Shown here piece after piece: positions 17,361 to 26,296 of a DNA stretch of 64,000 nt (position 1 is the first letter of the stretch; each line of letters opens with the position of its first letter). The stretch is taken from assembly GCA_948470335.1 (NCBI GenBank), contig CAOKOL010000012.1, positions 1-64,000 of the forward strand. The letters are read 5' to 3'. The stretch comes from an uncultured Lachnospiraceae bacterium. Lineage in GTDB: Bacteria > Bacillota > Clostridia > Lachnospirales > Lachnospiraceae. Under the pieces are notes generated by a model, which ran no database searches, was not told the DNA's origin, and saw nothing but the letters and a program-made list of their open reading frames with translations. The position numbers and the translations under genes were made by a program.

Positions 17361-18580
17361 ACGGGCGGAAGAACAGTCTGGTGATTTTGGGGGTTATCGT
17401 ATCCGTCAGCCTGATTTCTTCCGCAGTCTCGGTTATGCTTGCTTCCTGCCATTTCAGCCGTCTTAGGTTTGACCTGCTGAATGGGATCTGCGGAGAGATG
17501 GCAGAGCAGGAACCGGAAGCAAAGAAGATTATTGCTGCCGCACTGAAAGAATATATGGACGGTAATGCCGACAAAACGGCGGAAGCTGATATTCTGTCGG
17601 AACTAGGGTATCGAATTTCTGATTTTTCCGGTGCCGTACATGCCATCGGATTTGCGGCCGCGGGCTGTCTGTCGGGCGTGTTTCTTTTTCTTCTCACATT
17701 TTGGCGTCGGAATAGGGCGGAATCCGAACGGATTCAGGTGTTAGCGGACTATCTGGAACAGGTGAATACCGGCAAAGGGGTGATTCTCTCTGGGTCAGGA
17801 GAGGATGAATTTTCCAAACTGGAGGATGAAATATACAAGACGGTAACTTATCTGTATCAGACAAAGGATGCGGCGGTGCGGGCAAAAAATGATTTTGCCG
17901 AAAATCTGTTCAATATCGCGCACCAGATTAAAACGCCGATTACGGCGCTTTCTCTGTCTCTTCAGATGATAAAGAGGGAGTCTGACAGAAGTAAGAGTCG
18001 TATATCTGTTGCGCAGGTGGAAAAACAGCTCTTGCGGCTGACCCATCTGGAGGAAGCGCTGCTGGTATTGTCCCGGCTTGATGCCGGAACGCTGCCTCTG
18101 CGGAAAAACGAGGTGGATGTCTTTACCCTGCTTGTCCTTGCGGCGGATACTTTGCAGGAATTGTTTGCCGGTTCCGGGACTTTTGTCGATATCCCGGAGC
18201 TGGGAGAGATGATGATTGCAGCCGATCTGGACTGGACGATGGAGGCGGTGATGAACCTGATGAAAAACTGCATGGAGCACGGCGGCGGGGGATGCGTTCA
18301 TTGTTCCTATGGCCGGAACCCTTTGTATACGGAGATCCTGATCTGGGATGAGGGAGAAGGGTTTGCGGAAGAGGATATGCGCCATCTGTTTGAGCGGTTT
18401 TATCGGGGAAAACATGCCAAAGAGGGTGGTATCGGCATCGGACTGGCTTTGGCGAAAGAGATTATCGAGCGGCAGAACGGAACGATACGGGCAAAAAATC
18501 AGCCGGGCGGCGGCGCCTGTTTTGAGATTCGGTTTTACGGCCATTCCGAGATTATGTACCAGGTAACCGGAGAAACATAG
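17357..18580 (+). CDS. Sensor histidine kinase
   Basis: 407 residues. TM1 at about 8-30, an extracytoplasmic loop of about 65 residues, TM2 at about 96-116, then HisKA with phospho-acceptor His189 (FNIAHQIKTPITALSL) and HATPase_c with N-box LMKNCMEHGG, G1-type DEGEGF, F-box LFERFYRG and G2 GIGIGLALAKEI. It phosphorylates the response regulator encoded just before it. The short but real outer loop distinguishes it from the intramembrane-sensing BceS kinases, although the genomic context (two ABC transporters) is similar. Confidence 0.92.
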   Translation: MNGRKNSLVILGVIVSVSLISSAVSVMLASCHFSRLRFDLLNGICGEMAEQEPEAKKIIAAALKEYMDGNADKTAEADILSELGYRISDFSGAVHAIGFAAAGCLSGVFLFLLTFWRRNRAESERIQVLADYLEQVNTGKGVILSGSGEDEFSKLEDEIYKTVTYLYQTKDAAVRAKNDFAENLFNIAHQIKTPITALSLSLQMIKRESDRSKSRISVAQVEKQLLRLTHLEEALLVLSRLDAGTLPLRKNEVDVFTLLVLAADTLQELFAGSGTFVDIPELGEMMIAADLDWTMEAVMNLMKNCMEHGGGGCVHCSYGRNPLYTEILIWDEGEGFAEEDMRHLFERFYRGKHAKEGGIGIGLALAKEIIERQNGTIRAKNQPGGGACFEIRFYGHSEIMYQVTGET

Positions 18581-18665
18581 AATATATGTTTTGGGCGGTG
18601 AGTAAAATTTTCAGGTTCCGAATAGATTCCATAGTCACTGAACTGTAACTTTCCTCTGCTATAAT

Positions 18666-18825
18666 GGTAGTGTCAACTGATTTGTGAAAAACAGCAGCAA
18701 ACCGTGCAACAAAACAGTAAGCGGCTGAAAAACGCCCGCGGCCTGTTTTGTACGCATCGCATATAAGCCCCAAAAAGACAGGGGCTGAGTGCTCATGGCA
18801 AAGCACTGGCAGGGTAGTTGCGGAA
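18666..18825 (+). promoter_or_regulatory. Leader element copy A (structured 5' UTR)
   Basis: Starts GGTAGTGTCAA, continues with TGAAAAACAGCA eight bases later, and ends GTTGCGGAA, 22 bases before the ATG at 18848. A TATAAT at 18660-18665 abuts its first base. Between the conserved ends are hairpins: ACAAAACAG / CTGTTTTGT with an inner GCGG / CCGC stem, AGCCCC / GGGGCT, and AGTGCT / AGCACT. A second copy with the same ends lies at 26297-26418. Confidence 0.65.
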
Positions 18826-18847
18826 ATTGAAAGAGGAGACAGTGGAT

Positions 18848-19537
18848 ATGGAAATTTTAAAATGTGAGGGAGTCCGAAAAGTATACGGCTCCGGCGATAA
18901 TCAGGTGGTGGCGCTGGACGGGATCGACCTGTCTGTTGAGAAAGGGGAATTTGTGGCGGTGATCGGGGCCTCCGGATCCGGAAAGTCCACCCTGCTGCAT
19001 ATTTTAGGCAGCGTGGACAAGCCCACGTCAGGGAAGATAACGATTGATGGAACCGACCTTTCCGGATTAAACCAGACACAGGCGGCGATTTTCCGGCGCA
19101 GGAAGGTGGGGCTGGTGTATCAGTTTTACAATCTGATTCCTACTCTCACCGTGGAAAAAAATATTTTGATGCCTCTCGCCCTGGACAGGAAAAAGCCCAA
19201 TCAGGAATATTTCCGGAAGGTGGTCAGTTCTCTCGGCATTTTCGACAGGCTGGATGCTCTGCCAAGTCAGTTGTCAGGTGGCCAGCAGCAGCGGGTGGCC
19301 ATTGCCCGTTCGCTGATTTACCGTCCGGCTCTGCTTTTGGCTGACGAGCCCACCGGAAATCTGGATCAGAAAAATTCCAGGGAGATTATTGATATGCTGA
19401 AGCTTTCCAACCGGAATTTGGAGCAGACGATTCTGCTGATTACCCATGATGAAAAGGTGGCTCTGGAAGCGGAGCGTATTATCACTGTCGAAGACGGGCG
19501 GATTATCAGCGACGAAAAACAGCGGCGGAGGAAATAA
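18848..19537 (+). CDS. ABC transporter ATP-binding protein (MacB/BceA type)
   Basis: 229 residues from the ATG at 18848 (AGAGGAGA upstream). Walker A GASGSGKST, Q-loop VYQFYN, signature LSGGQQQR, Walker B LLLADEPTGNLD and H-loop LLITHD are all intact. It belongs to the lipoprotein-release / antimicrobial-peptide transporter ATPases that work with FtsX-type permeases; the permease gene follows four bases after the stop. The gene is preceded by a structured leader element shared with the antitoxin gene at 26441, so it may be controlled apart from the two-component operon upstream. Confidence 0.93.
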   Translation: MEILKCEGVRKVYGSGDNQVVALDGIDLSVEKGEFVAVIGASGSGKSTLLHILGSVDKPTSGKITIDGTDLSGLNQTQAAIFRRRKVGLVYQFYNLIPTLTVEKNILMPLALDRKKPNQEYFRKVVSSLGIFDRLDALPSQLSGGQQQRVAIARSLIYRPALLLADEPTGNLDQKNSREIIDMLKLSNRNLEQTILLITHDEKVALEAERIITVEDGRIISDEKQRRRK

Positions 19538-19541
19538 AAAT

Positions 19542-21761
19542 ATGTGGAAAGAATATTCGGCAGCTTACATCAAAAACAACCCTTCCTCTGGCCTGTCCGT
19601 CAGGCTTGCGGCCTTTATCTCGGCACTGCTTTTATCCCTGCTGTGCGGCCTGTTTTATAATGCGTGGAAATATGAGGTGGAGCGGATTGAGCTGGAGGAG
19701 GGCGGCTGGCAGAGCCGGCTTGTGGGGGAGCTTGGCCATGAGGAAATTGAAACCATAAAACAGTTCGCAAATGTAAAAGATGTGTCGATCAACATAAAAG
19801 AAAGCAAGGAGAAAGAAACGACGGTCGATCTCTATTTTGACGATATGAGAGCGGTTCTTTCCGATACGCCTCATATCGCCGAAGCAGTGGGGATTGCGCC
19901 GGAAAAGGTTGTCTATCACTATGAGCTGCTTGCGATGTACATGATCCGTGACGCGGATGACAGGGCTCCGCGGCTTCTGTTTCCCATGTTTATCATCATA
20001 ACGGCATTGGCTTCCTTCTCGCTGATTGTGATTATCCATAATGCGTTCGCGGTGTCCATGAATGCAAGGATTCATCAGTTCGGCATCTTTTCCAGCATCG
20101 GCGCCACGCCGAAACAGATTCGGACCTGTCTTTTGCAGGAAGCCGCGGCGCTTTGTACCATGCCTGTAATCATGGGAAATCTCTTTGGCATCGGAGGCAG
20201 CATGGGAGCGATACATCTGTCAAATGTTCTGCTGGGAGATGATATTCCGGGGCGGCATAAGTCGGTTCCCGGCTATCATCCGTCAGTGTTTTTGGTGACG
20301 CTTGCGGTTACGGCGGCAACCGTATGGATTTCCGCATGGCTGCCGGCCAGAAAATTAAGCAGGCTGACGCCCCTGGAAGCCATCAGAAATATGGGGGAAC
20401 CGCAATGGAAACGGAAGAGGAAGTCCCACATTCTTGCCCTGTTATTCGGGGTGGAAGGGGAGCTGGCCGGAAATGCGCTGAAAGCCCAGAAGAAAGCGCT
20501 GCGGACGGCGTCGCTGTCTCTGATTTTCTCGTTTATTGCTTTTACGATTATGCAGTGCTTCATTTCTCTTTCGGAAATCAGTACGAAGGAAACTTATTTT
20601 GAACGGTATCAGGATGCCTGGGATATTATGGTCACGGTCAGAGACGCGGATATAGAAACATTTAAGGAAACGGAAGCGATTCAGAAACTTGACGGGGTGG
20701 AAAGTGCCGTTGTGTATCAGAAAGCGGCGGCGAAAAGGATTGTCAGGGAAGAAGAAATGAGCCAGGAGATGAAAGCCTTCGGCGGGTTTTCCCATGCTTC
20801 AAGTACGTTTGTGACAAAGGTGGACGGCGGCTGGCTGGTCAATGCCCCGGTAATGATACTGGATGACAACAGCTTTATGGCCTACTGTGAGCAGATTGGT
20901 ATTGCGCCCCGGCTTGACGGAGCGGTGATACGCAATCAGATCCGGGACGTGACGAACCCGGATTTCAGGCATCCGGAACTGATGCCGTATATAAAAGCGC
21001 CGGATGCCGGAGAGAATGTGACAAAAGTTTTATTTCCGTCTGAAGAAACACCGGCGGACATACCGGTTCTGGCTTATACGGATGAAGTGCCCGTTTTGCG
21101 GGAGGAATATGCAACGGTTGATTATTATGAGCTGGTGCATTTTATTCCGGTATCTTTATGGAGGGAAATCAAAGGGCAGGCAGGGGGAACGGAGGAGGAA
21201 CTTTACATTCGTGTCCTTGCCGCAGAAAATGCCGCATTAGACGATTTGAACATGCTGCAGAGTCGGTTGGATCAGTTGGTCGGCCGGTCCTGTCTATTGG
21301 AAAGCGAAAATCGGATTCAGGAGTATGAGTCTAACAATAAACAGATTTGGGGAATGAAAGTCGTGTTCGGCAGTTTTTGCATGCTTCTTGCCATAATCGG
21401 AATCGGAGATGTTTTTTCGAATACGTTTGGGTTTATACGCCAGCGGAAAAGGGAATTTGCAAGATATATGTCCGTCGGGCTGACGCCGGCAGAAATCAGA
21501 AAGATGTTCTGTATCGAAGCATTTGTTTTAGCGGGCCGTCCGGTTTTTATTACCGTTCCGGCGGCGGTTATGGCGGTGGGAATGATGCTGAGAATCAGTT
21601 ATGTCGGGGTGGGGGAATTTCTGGCGGAGGCACCTTTGGTTCCGATTTTGATTTTCATGCTGGCGATTCTGGGGTTTGTGGCGCTGGCCTACGCTTTGGC
21701 CTGGCGTGGCGTGAGCAGAATCGATTTGTCAAAGGTGCTCAGAGATGATACAATGATATAA
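19542..21761 (+). CDS. ABC transporter permease, FtsX/MacB-like with large extracellular domain
   Basis: 739 residues from the ATG at 19542 (GGCGGAGG upstream). TM1 at about 20-45, an extracellular segment, an FtsX-type block (about 145-260 with IFSSIGATPKQIR), a further TM near 315-335, a long extracellular domain (about 340-600) and a C-terminal FtsX block (about 610-735 with RQRKREFARYMSVGLTPAEI). The repeated FtsX domains and intervening loop match permeases of peptide or lipoprotein export and resistance systems. It pairs with the ATPase encoded just upstream. Confidence 0.88.
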   Translation: MWKEYSAAYIKNNPSSGLSVRLAAFISALLLSLLCGLFYNAWKYEVERIELEEGGWQSRLVGELGHEEIETIKQFANVKDVSINIKESKEKETTVDLYFDDMRAVLSDTPHIAEAVGIAPEKVVYHYELLAMYMIRDADDRAPRLLFPMFIIITALASFSLIVIIHNAFAVSMNARIHQFGIFSSIGATPKQIRTCLLQEAAALCTMPVIMGNLFGIGGSMGAIHLSNVLLGDDIPGRHKSVPGYHPSVFLVTLAVTAATVWISAWLPARKLSRLTPLEAIRNMGEPQWKRKRKSHILALLFGVEGELAGNALKAQKKALRTASLSLIFSFIAFTIMQCFISLSEISTKETYFERYQDAWDIMVTVRDADIETFKETEAIQKLDGVESAVVYQKAAAKRIVREEEMSQEMKAFGGFSHASSTFVTKVDGGWLVNAPVMILDDNSFMAYCEQIGIAPRLDGAVIRNQIRDVTNPDFRHPELMPYIKAPDAGENVTKVLFPSEETPADIPVLAYTDEVPVLREEYATVDYYELVHFIPVSLWREIKGQAGGTEEELYIRVLAAENAALDDLNMLQSRLDQLVGRSCLLESENRIQEYESNNKQIWGMKVVFGSFCMLLAIIGIGDVFSNTFGFIRQRKREFARYMSVGLTPAEIRKMFCIEAFVLAGRPVFITVPAAVMAVGMMLRISYVGVGEFLAEAPLVPILIFMLAILGFVALAYALAWRGVSRIDLSKVLRDDTMI

Positions 21762-21827
21762 CAATGAAAAACCAGAACCTGATGCTGCGGGTGCATGGGC
21801 AGTTGAAAAAATCATTGGAGTCAGGAA

Positions 21828-22448
21828 ATGAGAACATCGAATTATGACCAAATGCGGGATCGGATGGAAACGGAGTTTTTAAACTACGATCAGGAAATGA
21901 TGATTCGGAAATATGGATTGGCACATGATGACAAATATCTGTATCTCACCTTTGTGGGGCGGAAATGCAGAGTTGCTAGAGACAGCGGCAGAGTGGAATG
22001 GACGGAGGATGATTTTTGCCATGCCGTACACGCCGATTACAATGTGTCCATGACAATCTTTGACGTTCTGTGCTATGCAAAGGAGGATGGCTGTCTGTCC
22101 GGCAGGTTTACGCCGGTAAACCAGTTGAAGGGAACCGTACAGTCCGCCTCGCCCGGAAAAGATCTGTTCGGCAAAACAGCGAAACAATTTGACCGTCATA
22201 CCGAACAGCTTGCCAGGGCATGCGAGCTTTTGGGCGGGCAAAAGGAGACGGTAGGAGATGTTTCCTACCGGCTTCCGCTCTTTGATTTCCTACCGGTGAT
22301 TTTGCAGTTCTGGGAGTCTGACGAAGAATTTCCGCCGGTTTTAAAGCTGATGTGGGATGAAAATATTTTGTCCTACATGCATTTCGAGACGACCTTTTTT
22401 GCGGCGGGGCACTTGCTGGAGCGGCTGACGGATCTGATATTGGAATGA
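21828..22448 (+). CDS. DUF3786 domain-containing protein
   Basis: 206 residues with GGAGTCAGG upstream of the ATG at 21828. The N-terminal half contains YLYLTFVGRKCRVARDSGRV and the C-terminal half FLPVILQFWESDEEFPP, followed by LMWDENILSYMHFETTFFA; this arrangement matches DUF3786, common in anaerobes, often together with corrinoid or CO dehydrogenase genes. Soluble, function unknown. The next small gene starts in its stop codon (ATGA overlap), so the two are co-translated. Confidence 0.8.
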   Translation: MRTSNYDQMRDRMETEFLNYDQEMMIRKYGLAHDDKYLYLTFVGRKCRVARDSGRVEWTEDDFCHAVHADYNVSMTIFDVLCYAKEDGCLSGRFTPVNQLKGTVQSASPGKDLFGKTAKQFDRHTEQLARACELLGGQKETVGDVSYRLPLFDFLPVILQFWESDEEFPPVLKLMWDENILSYMHFETTFFAAGHLLERLTDLILE

Positions 22449-22681
22449 GACGGGCATTTGGCGGCCGAGCGGAAATTGCTATGAGGGCAAAAGAAGCTGT
22501 TTTTAAGCTGAAGAATGAACCTCCGCTTCCGGAAAATTTCAAAGAGAAAATGCTGACGGCTGCAAAAGCGTTTGCAAGCCAGTATATGACAAAGTTTTTT
22601 CAGCAGGGAAGCGTCGATGTTTCGAAACTTTTGAGCGATATAACAACGACATATTTGGATTTCCTGAAAAAAGATAAGTAA
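22445..22681 (+). CDS. Small hypothetical protein
   Basis: 78 residues, overlapping the DUF3786 gene by four bases (ATGA). Helical, charged, with NEPPLPENFKEKMLTAAKAF and a C-terminal LLSDITTTYLDFLKKDK. No family recognised. A second ATG at residue 13 is possible. The coupling to DUF3786 and the hairpin after its stop suggest a real two-gene operon. Confidence 0.5.
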   Translation: MRRAFGGRAEIAMRAKEAVFKLKNEPPLPENFKEKMLTAAKAFASQYMTKFFQQGSVDVSKLLSDITTTYLDFLKKDK

Positions 22682-22687
22682 AGGTGT

Positions 22688-22726
22688 AGGTCAGCGATCA
22701 TTGTTTTAAAAGTTGATTGCTGACCT
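22688..22726 (+). terminator. Hairpin after the DUF3786 operon
   Basis: AGGTCAGCGATCA (22688-22700) pairs with TGATTGCTGACCT (22714-22726), one G-U pair. No long T-run follows (ATAATAT), so termination is likely but not certain. Confidence 0.6.
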
Positions 22727-22830
22727 ATAATATATGCAATCCGGGGGGATCGTTTACCGTTTGACCCATAACCCAAATCTCGTATTTACGCTCGTTTCCA
22801 TGATTTTTTATATGGAATATCGTTTAACAT

Positions 22831-23093
22831 TTAGAATGTTGGGTTTACCTGCTCTATGTCAGAAAGTTCTTTCTGAAGTCCGTCCAATTCTGGTCCATAA
22901 ATGTATTCTGGTTTCACCTTCCGGGCCAAACAATGTTTTTCAATTTTGGTACGCTAGGTAACCGTTTGTCACGTTTGTACTGCTTCCATGTACTTTCGGA
23001 ACAGTCAAATAATTCAGCGATTTTTTTAATTGTAATATTCTGGTGTTCTCGCATTTGTTTAATTCGATTACTGAAACCTTGTTTATCCTTCAT
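22831..23093 (-). pseudogene. XRE-type HTH protein, frameshifted
   Basis: From the ATG at 23093 a 59-codon frame gives a Cro/CI-type helix-turn-helix (NRIKQMREHQNITIKKIAEL, then FDCSESTWKQYKR and LPSVPKL) and stops early at 22914. A continuation, KPEYIYGPELDGLQKELSD, is found in another frame down to a stop at 22831-22833, as expected for a frameshift in a longer protein. No strong ribosome binding site. It fits a regulator from a plasmid or transposon. Confidence 0.55.
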
Positions 23094-23168
23094 TTTAGTA
23101 TATTACCTATCAAATAAGTATTTGAGTGCTCTTAAAGTATATCTCAGCTGAGTGACATCTGACAGATA

Positions 23169-23206
23169 TATAAAGAGTGGAGATATACTCTTTATAGTTT
23201 TTTATT
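23169..23206 (+). terminator. Intrinsic terminator in the degraded region
   Basis: TATAAAGAGT (23169-23178) pairs perfectly with ACTCTTTATA (23187-23196), then GTTTTTTATTT. It is orphaned: no intact plus-strand gene ends before it. Confidence 0.75.
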
Positions 23207-23348
23207 TAGAAAGAGCTACAGTTTTCCGTTCCACCTGACCGAAATAGTTTGTCATGAAATCCAGCTGTTCCATAAATTGCTTTTGGGTTAGCTTTGTGCA
23301 TATCTGGAGCTTCTGGATTTTTTTGGAAGACAGTTTAGTGTTTTTTCT
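23202..23348 (-). pseudogene. C-terminal fragment of an unknown protein
   Basis: A 48-codon open stretch without start, reading KLTQKQFMEQLDFMTNYFGQ and ending VALSK at the stop complementing 23202-23204. The sequence has protein-like character but no recognised family. It lies among other mobile-element remnants. Confidence 0.35.
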
Positions 23349-23504
23349 TCATGAACAGTTCTTCTTTGTATTGTAATGTGAAGGGTATCTTGTGTAGCAA
23401 TTTATTGTAAAAAATCGTAGGGGATATGGGTATGGATTTTTAATGGTAAGAAACTTTCTTTTTTAGAAATTTTATGGTAACATATCGAAAGGGGAGGTTT
23501 AGAT

Positions 23505-23639
23505 ATGGGGTTAATTTACAGTTACGCTTTATGGAACAATAAAGGTGGAGTTGGAAAAGTACGATAACATTTCATTCAGAGGAAGCAAAAGTTAATGTAG
23601 AAAAGAGTGTACGAAGGCCATAGATGAAATAACAGCAGC
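23505..23639 (+). pseudogene. ParA/MinD-type ATPase remnant with frameshift in the Walker A motif
   Basis: GGGGAGG precedes the ATG at 23505. The frame reads YSYALWNNKGGVGK and then stops after V-R. If one A is restored in the A-run of the Walker A codons, the frame continues S-T-I-T-F-H, the usual ParA deviant P-loop (KGGVGKST). After that the similarity breaks, so an internal deletion probably joined it to another fragment. The gene cannot give a working ATPase. Confidence 0.6.
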
Positions 23640-23801
23640 ATGATGGACGCTAATCTTTTGAAGAAAAGCGAGGACTTCGACAAGTTGCCTGAAACGAGGA
23701 TAATCTTTATCACAGAGAATGACGAAATAGGAAAAGGGCTGCCGCTCTATCCGATTGAGAGGTGCTTTTTAGGAACCGGGGAAAAATTTGCTCTGCAATG
23801 A
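23640..23801 (+). pseudogene. Rpn/PD-(D/E)XK nuclease-family transposase fragment
   Basis: A 53-residue frame reads MMDANLLKKSEDFDKLPET, then IIFITENDEIGKGLPLYPIE. This is the characteristic middle part of Rpn-type recombination-promoting nucleases (PD-(D/E)XK transposase-like proteins) common in Lachnospiraceae. The N-terminal catalytic part and the C-terminal tail are missing; an in-frame stop lies shortly upstream. Confidence 0.65.
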
Positions 23802-24192
23802 AAATAGACCTTTTGACACCCGATTCATATACTTAAATAAGCATAAGTTTGACAATATATGATAAAAATGCAAGAGTAAGTTGCCATTGAAATAGGAGAC
23901 CAGATATGGAAAGTCAAGTTATAAATTAGCAAAAAATTCATTTTCTTTATCGATGGTAAAAAAGGTTAACTTTATATAAAGCTCCTTAAATGTGCTTTTT
24001 CAAAATCGATCGCTATTGGCAGAGTAACCTTTTATGAAAATAAAAGATGATGTGGACAGAGATGTAAAGACTAGACTGAAGTTTGGCTGTGACAGGTCAA
24101 GGCTATGCGGAATACCGGCAGACTTCATACCGCAAAAATGATGTTCAGCGAACGGAACGCACTTTTTCATAAAGAACAAGGAGAATGATGAT
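23802..24192. other. AT-rich non-coding stretch
   Basis: No intact gene. A few very short frames (for example a 37-codon frame from 24033) lack recognisable similarity. The stretch closes the degraded segment that begins at 22.73 kb; the next real gene starts at 24193. Confidence 0.5.
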
Positions 24193-25647
24193 ATGGAATT
24201 AGCGAAAATAACAATAGATCCTGTGCTGCTTACCTATGTCGCCCAGACGCTTGGCAGGGTGCCGGAGAATCTTTACGATTTTCAGAAGGTCAAAAACCTG
24301 GCTTGCGGAGGAAAGCCGGTATATCAGAAGCTGATCGATCCCCTTCGTGATCCTGTCCCGGAGCGGCTTGAGATCGTAAGAGGGGATTTCAGTGTGATCG
24401 GGAAAATGTCCCGGCTGAAAAAGCTGACCATTTCCGCTATGCAGGTCAATGATTTTTCTTTTTTAAAAACCTGTACCGCGCTGGAGAGCCTGGAGATCTC
24501 GGCCTGCGGGGTGATCGACTGTGCGTTTCTGAGGGAACTGAATGATTTAAAAAGCCTCAGCCTGCTTCACTGTCCGGGGCTTTTACATATGGAGGATCTT
24601 ACGAAGATGCTCCGTCTGGCCCGGCTTTCTCTGGAGGGTACCGTGATCTCCGACGCCCGCTGTTTTGAGAACTGCAGGATTAAAGAGATTTATCTGCCGG
24701 AGCATTGCCTGAAACCCAAACAGGCAGAACAGCAGGCAGTTTCCAAAAAGACGGAAACAAAAGCACAGCCCTGTACAGGCGTACCGTTTAAAGCCGCAGT
24801 ATGGAAGGAAGGGCAGTATCCGTACAGGCTTTTGGCCTTTGACTCGCCGTTGTGGGAATCATATCGGGGGGCTTACGGAAATGTGGCGGAGTATCTGGCG
24901 ATTCTGACAGGAGAGCGGGAAAACGCACCTGAGACTTTTCAACTGCGCCGTCTGGAGAGAAGGCCCAGAACAAACTATGAAATGGCTTTTGACAATCTCT
25001 GCGAAAACCTGTGGCATCAGATGAGTTTTTATCCCGCCACATGGCTGGCGCTTCCATATCTTGCCGGGCTTATGGAGGGCTGGAAAAAAGAGAATGATAA
25101 GGAATGGCTGTTTCAGGGGATTCTGGCTGTGGGAGGCTGTCTGGCCACGGATGTATATGGAGACAGGCCCAAAGAAGACCAGGTGTGGGAAAGCTATGAA
25201 AAAGCTGCCCTGAGAATCCGGGATATAACCGTTGATTTTCTGGCGGAACATATGGATTATGTACGGGAGAAGCATATTAGCTGGAGGCGGGGGTTTGCCT
25301 TTGCCGTTACGGCAATTTTGGGGGAGAAAACGCTGGCATTTATGCTTACCATGTCTGAGCTGGAATCCTGTTATATTGTCTGTCCGGGCTGTGAGAACTG
25401 TGATGAAGAAATTGAATTCGGTTATTTTGATCCTTCCGAGCGGATTGAAAAAGCGGAAATGCCTGCCGAAGAATGGGACGGCGAGAGCCTGACGGATGTA
25501 AAACTGTGGCTCTTTCATCTGTTCGGACTTCTGGGCGACGCGGAAGGCATGGAACGGCTTTGTTATTACTTTGGAGATTATACCTGTCCCGAATGCGGGG
25601 AAATAACGCCGGTGTTTGCAGGGATGGAAGGGTATTTTCTGTCATAA
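24193..25647 (+). CDS. Leucine-rich-repeat-like protein with two cysteine pairs
   Basis: 484 residues, AAGGAGAA upstream. Residues about 65-170 show short leucine-rich repeats (SRLKKLTISAMQVNDFSFL, TALESLEISACGVIDCAFL, NDLKSLSLLHCPGLLHMEDL). The C-terminal two thirds are helical and Trp-rich, with CPGCENCDEE near 398-407 and CPECGE near 468-473, likely one or two zinc sites. No signal peptide or membrane helix: cytoplasmic. The family is not recognised; it may be a scaffold or a polymorphic-toxin-immunity type protein, but nothing proves this. It sits right after the degraded mobile region. Confidence 0.6.
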   Translation: MELAKITIDPVLLTYVAQTLGRVPENLYDFQKVKNLACGGKPVYQKLIDPLRDPVPERLEIVRGDFSVIGKMSRLKKLTISAMQVNDFSFLKTCTALESLEISACGVIDCAFLRELNDLKSLSLLHCPGLLHMEDLTKMLRLARLSLEGTVISDARCFENCRIKEIYLPEHCLKPKQAEQQAVSKKTETKAQPCTGVPFKAAVWKEGQYPYRLLAFDSPLWESYRGAYGNVAEYLAILTGERENAPETFQLRRLERRPRTNYEMAFDNLCENLWHQMSFYPATWLALPYLAGLMEGWKKENDKEWLFQGILAVGGCLATDVYGDRPKEDQVWESYEKAALRIRDITVDFLAEHMDYVREKHISWRRGFAFAVTAILGEKTLAFMLTMSELESCYIVCPGCENCDEEIEFGYFDPSERIEKAEMPAEEWDGESLTDVKLWLFHLFGLLGDAEGMERLCYYFGDYTCPECGEITPVFAGMEGYFLS

Positions 25648-25746
25648 AGAAGGGACTGGTTTTTCCGGCGTTGATACCGGGCCGGTAAAATATCATTTTG
25701 GGCTTGGCGCAGGGAAAGAAAATTTTGAGTGGGTATAGGAGAGGCT

Positions 25747-26214
25747 ATGAGTCATTGGATTTTGGAAGTTACATGTATCGGTCTGAATAACTGCGGGAGA
25801 TTTCCCGTCGAGTATACGGGGCGGGGAGCGGACAGATCGCCGGAATTTGTGCTTGAAAATTTATCTCCGGATGCAAAGACCCTTGCGGTTAAGCTGGAGG
25901 ATTTATCCCATCCGATTAAGGAGTTTACCCATTGGCTGATCTGGAATATTCCGGTGTCTGACAGAATACCGGGAGGAATTCCTGCCGGAAAAACCGTGTC
26001 GGCGCTGGGAAATGCCTGCCAGGGCATCGGGTACGGATTTCACCGTTATGCGGGGCCGAAGCCGCCGAAAGGGAAAACGCATACATACCGCTTTACGGTT
26101 TATGCTCTGGACTGCGAGCTGCAAATCAGCGCAAATTCCATGAAAAGAAGTTTTTTAAAAAAAGCTGGGAAGCATATCATTCAGGCGGGAAGCGTTGTGG
26201 GGGTGTTTGAATAG
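25747..26214 (+). CDS. YbhB/YbcL family (Raf kinase inhibitor-like / PEBP) protein
   Basis: 155 residues from the ATG at 25747; GGAGAGG lies just before it, and the upstream in-frame GTG is less likely. The conserved PEBP features are present: NLSPDAKTLAVKLEDLSHP, HWLIWNIP, and GYGFHRYAGPKPPKGKTHTY, with the ligand-pocket D-x-x-x-P and G-x-H-R-Y segments. Cytoplasmic protein of the phosphatidylethanolamine-binding fold; the physiological role in bacteria is unsettled. Confidence 0.92.
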   Translation: MSHWILEVTCIGLNNCGRFPVEYTGRGADRSPEFVLENLSPDAKTLAVKLEDLSHPIKEFTHWLIWNIPVSDRIPGGIPAGKTVSALGNACQGIGYGFHRYAGPKPPKGKTHTYRFTVYALDCELQISANSMKRSFLKKAGKHIIQAGSVVGVFE

Positions 26215-26296
26215 CGGCAGGATTGTTTTTTTATTTCATCTAAATTTTAATGAAAATATTGTATATAATAAAAGAATCATGTATAATTCAAAAGAA

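Noticed and set aside
22734..22961. 75-codon plus-strand frame in the degraded region
   Set aside because: It is antisense to the HTH pseudogene, and its product shows no family features.
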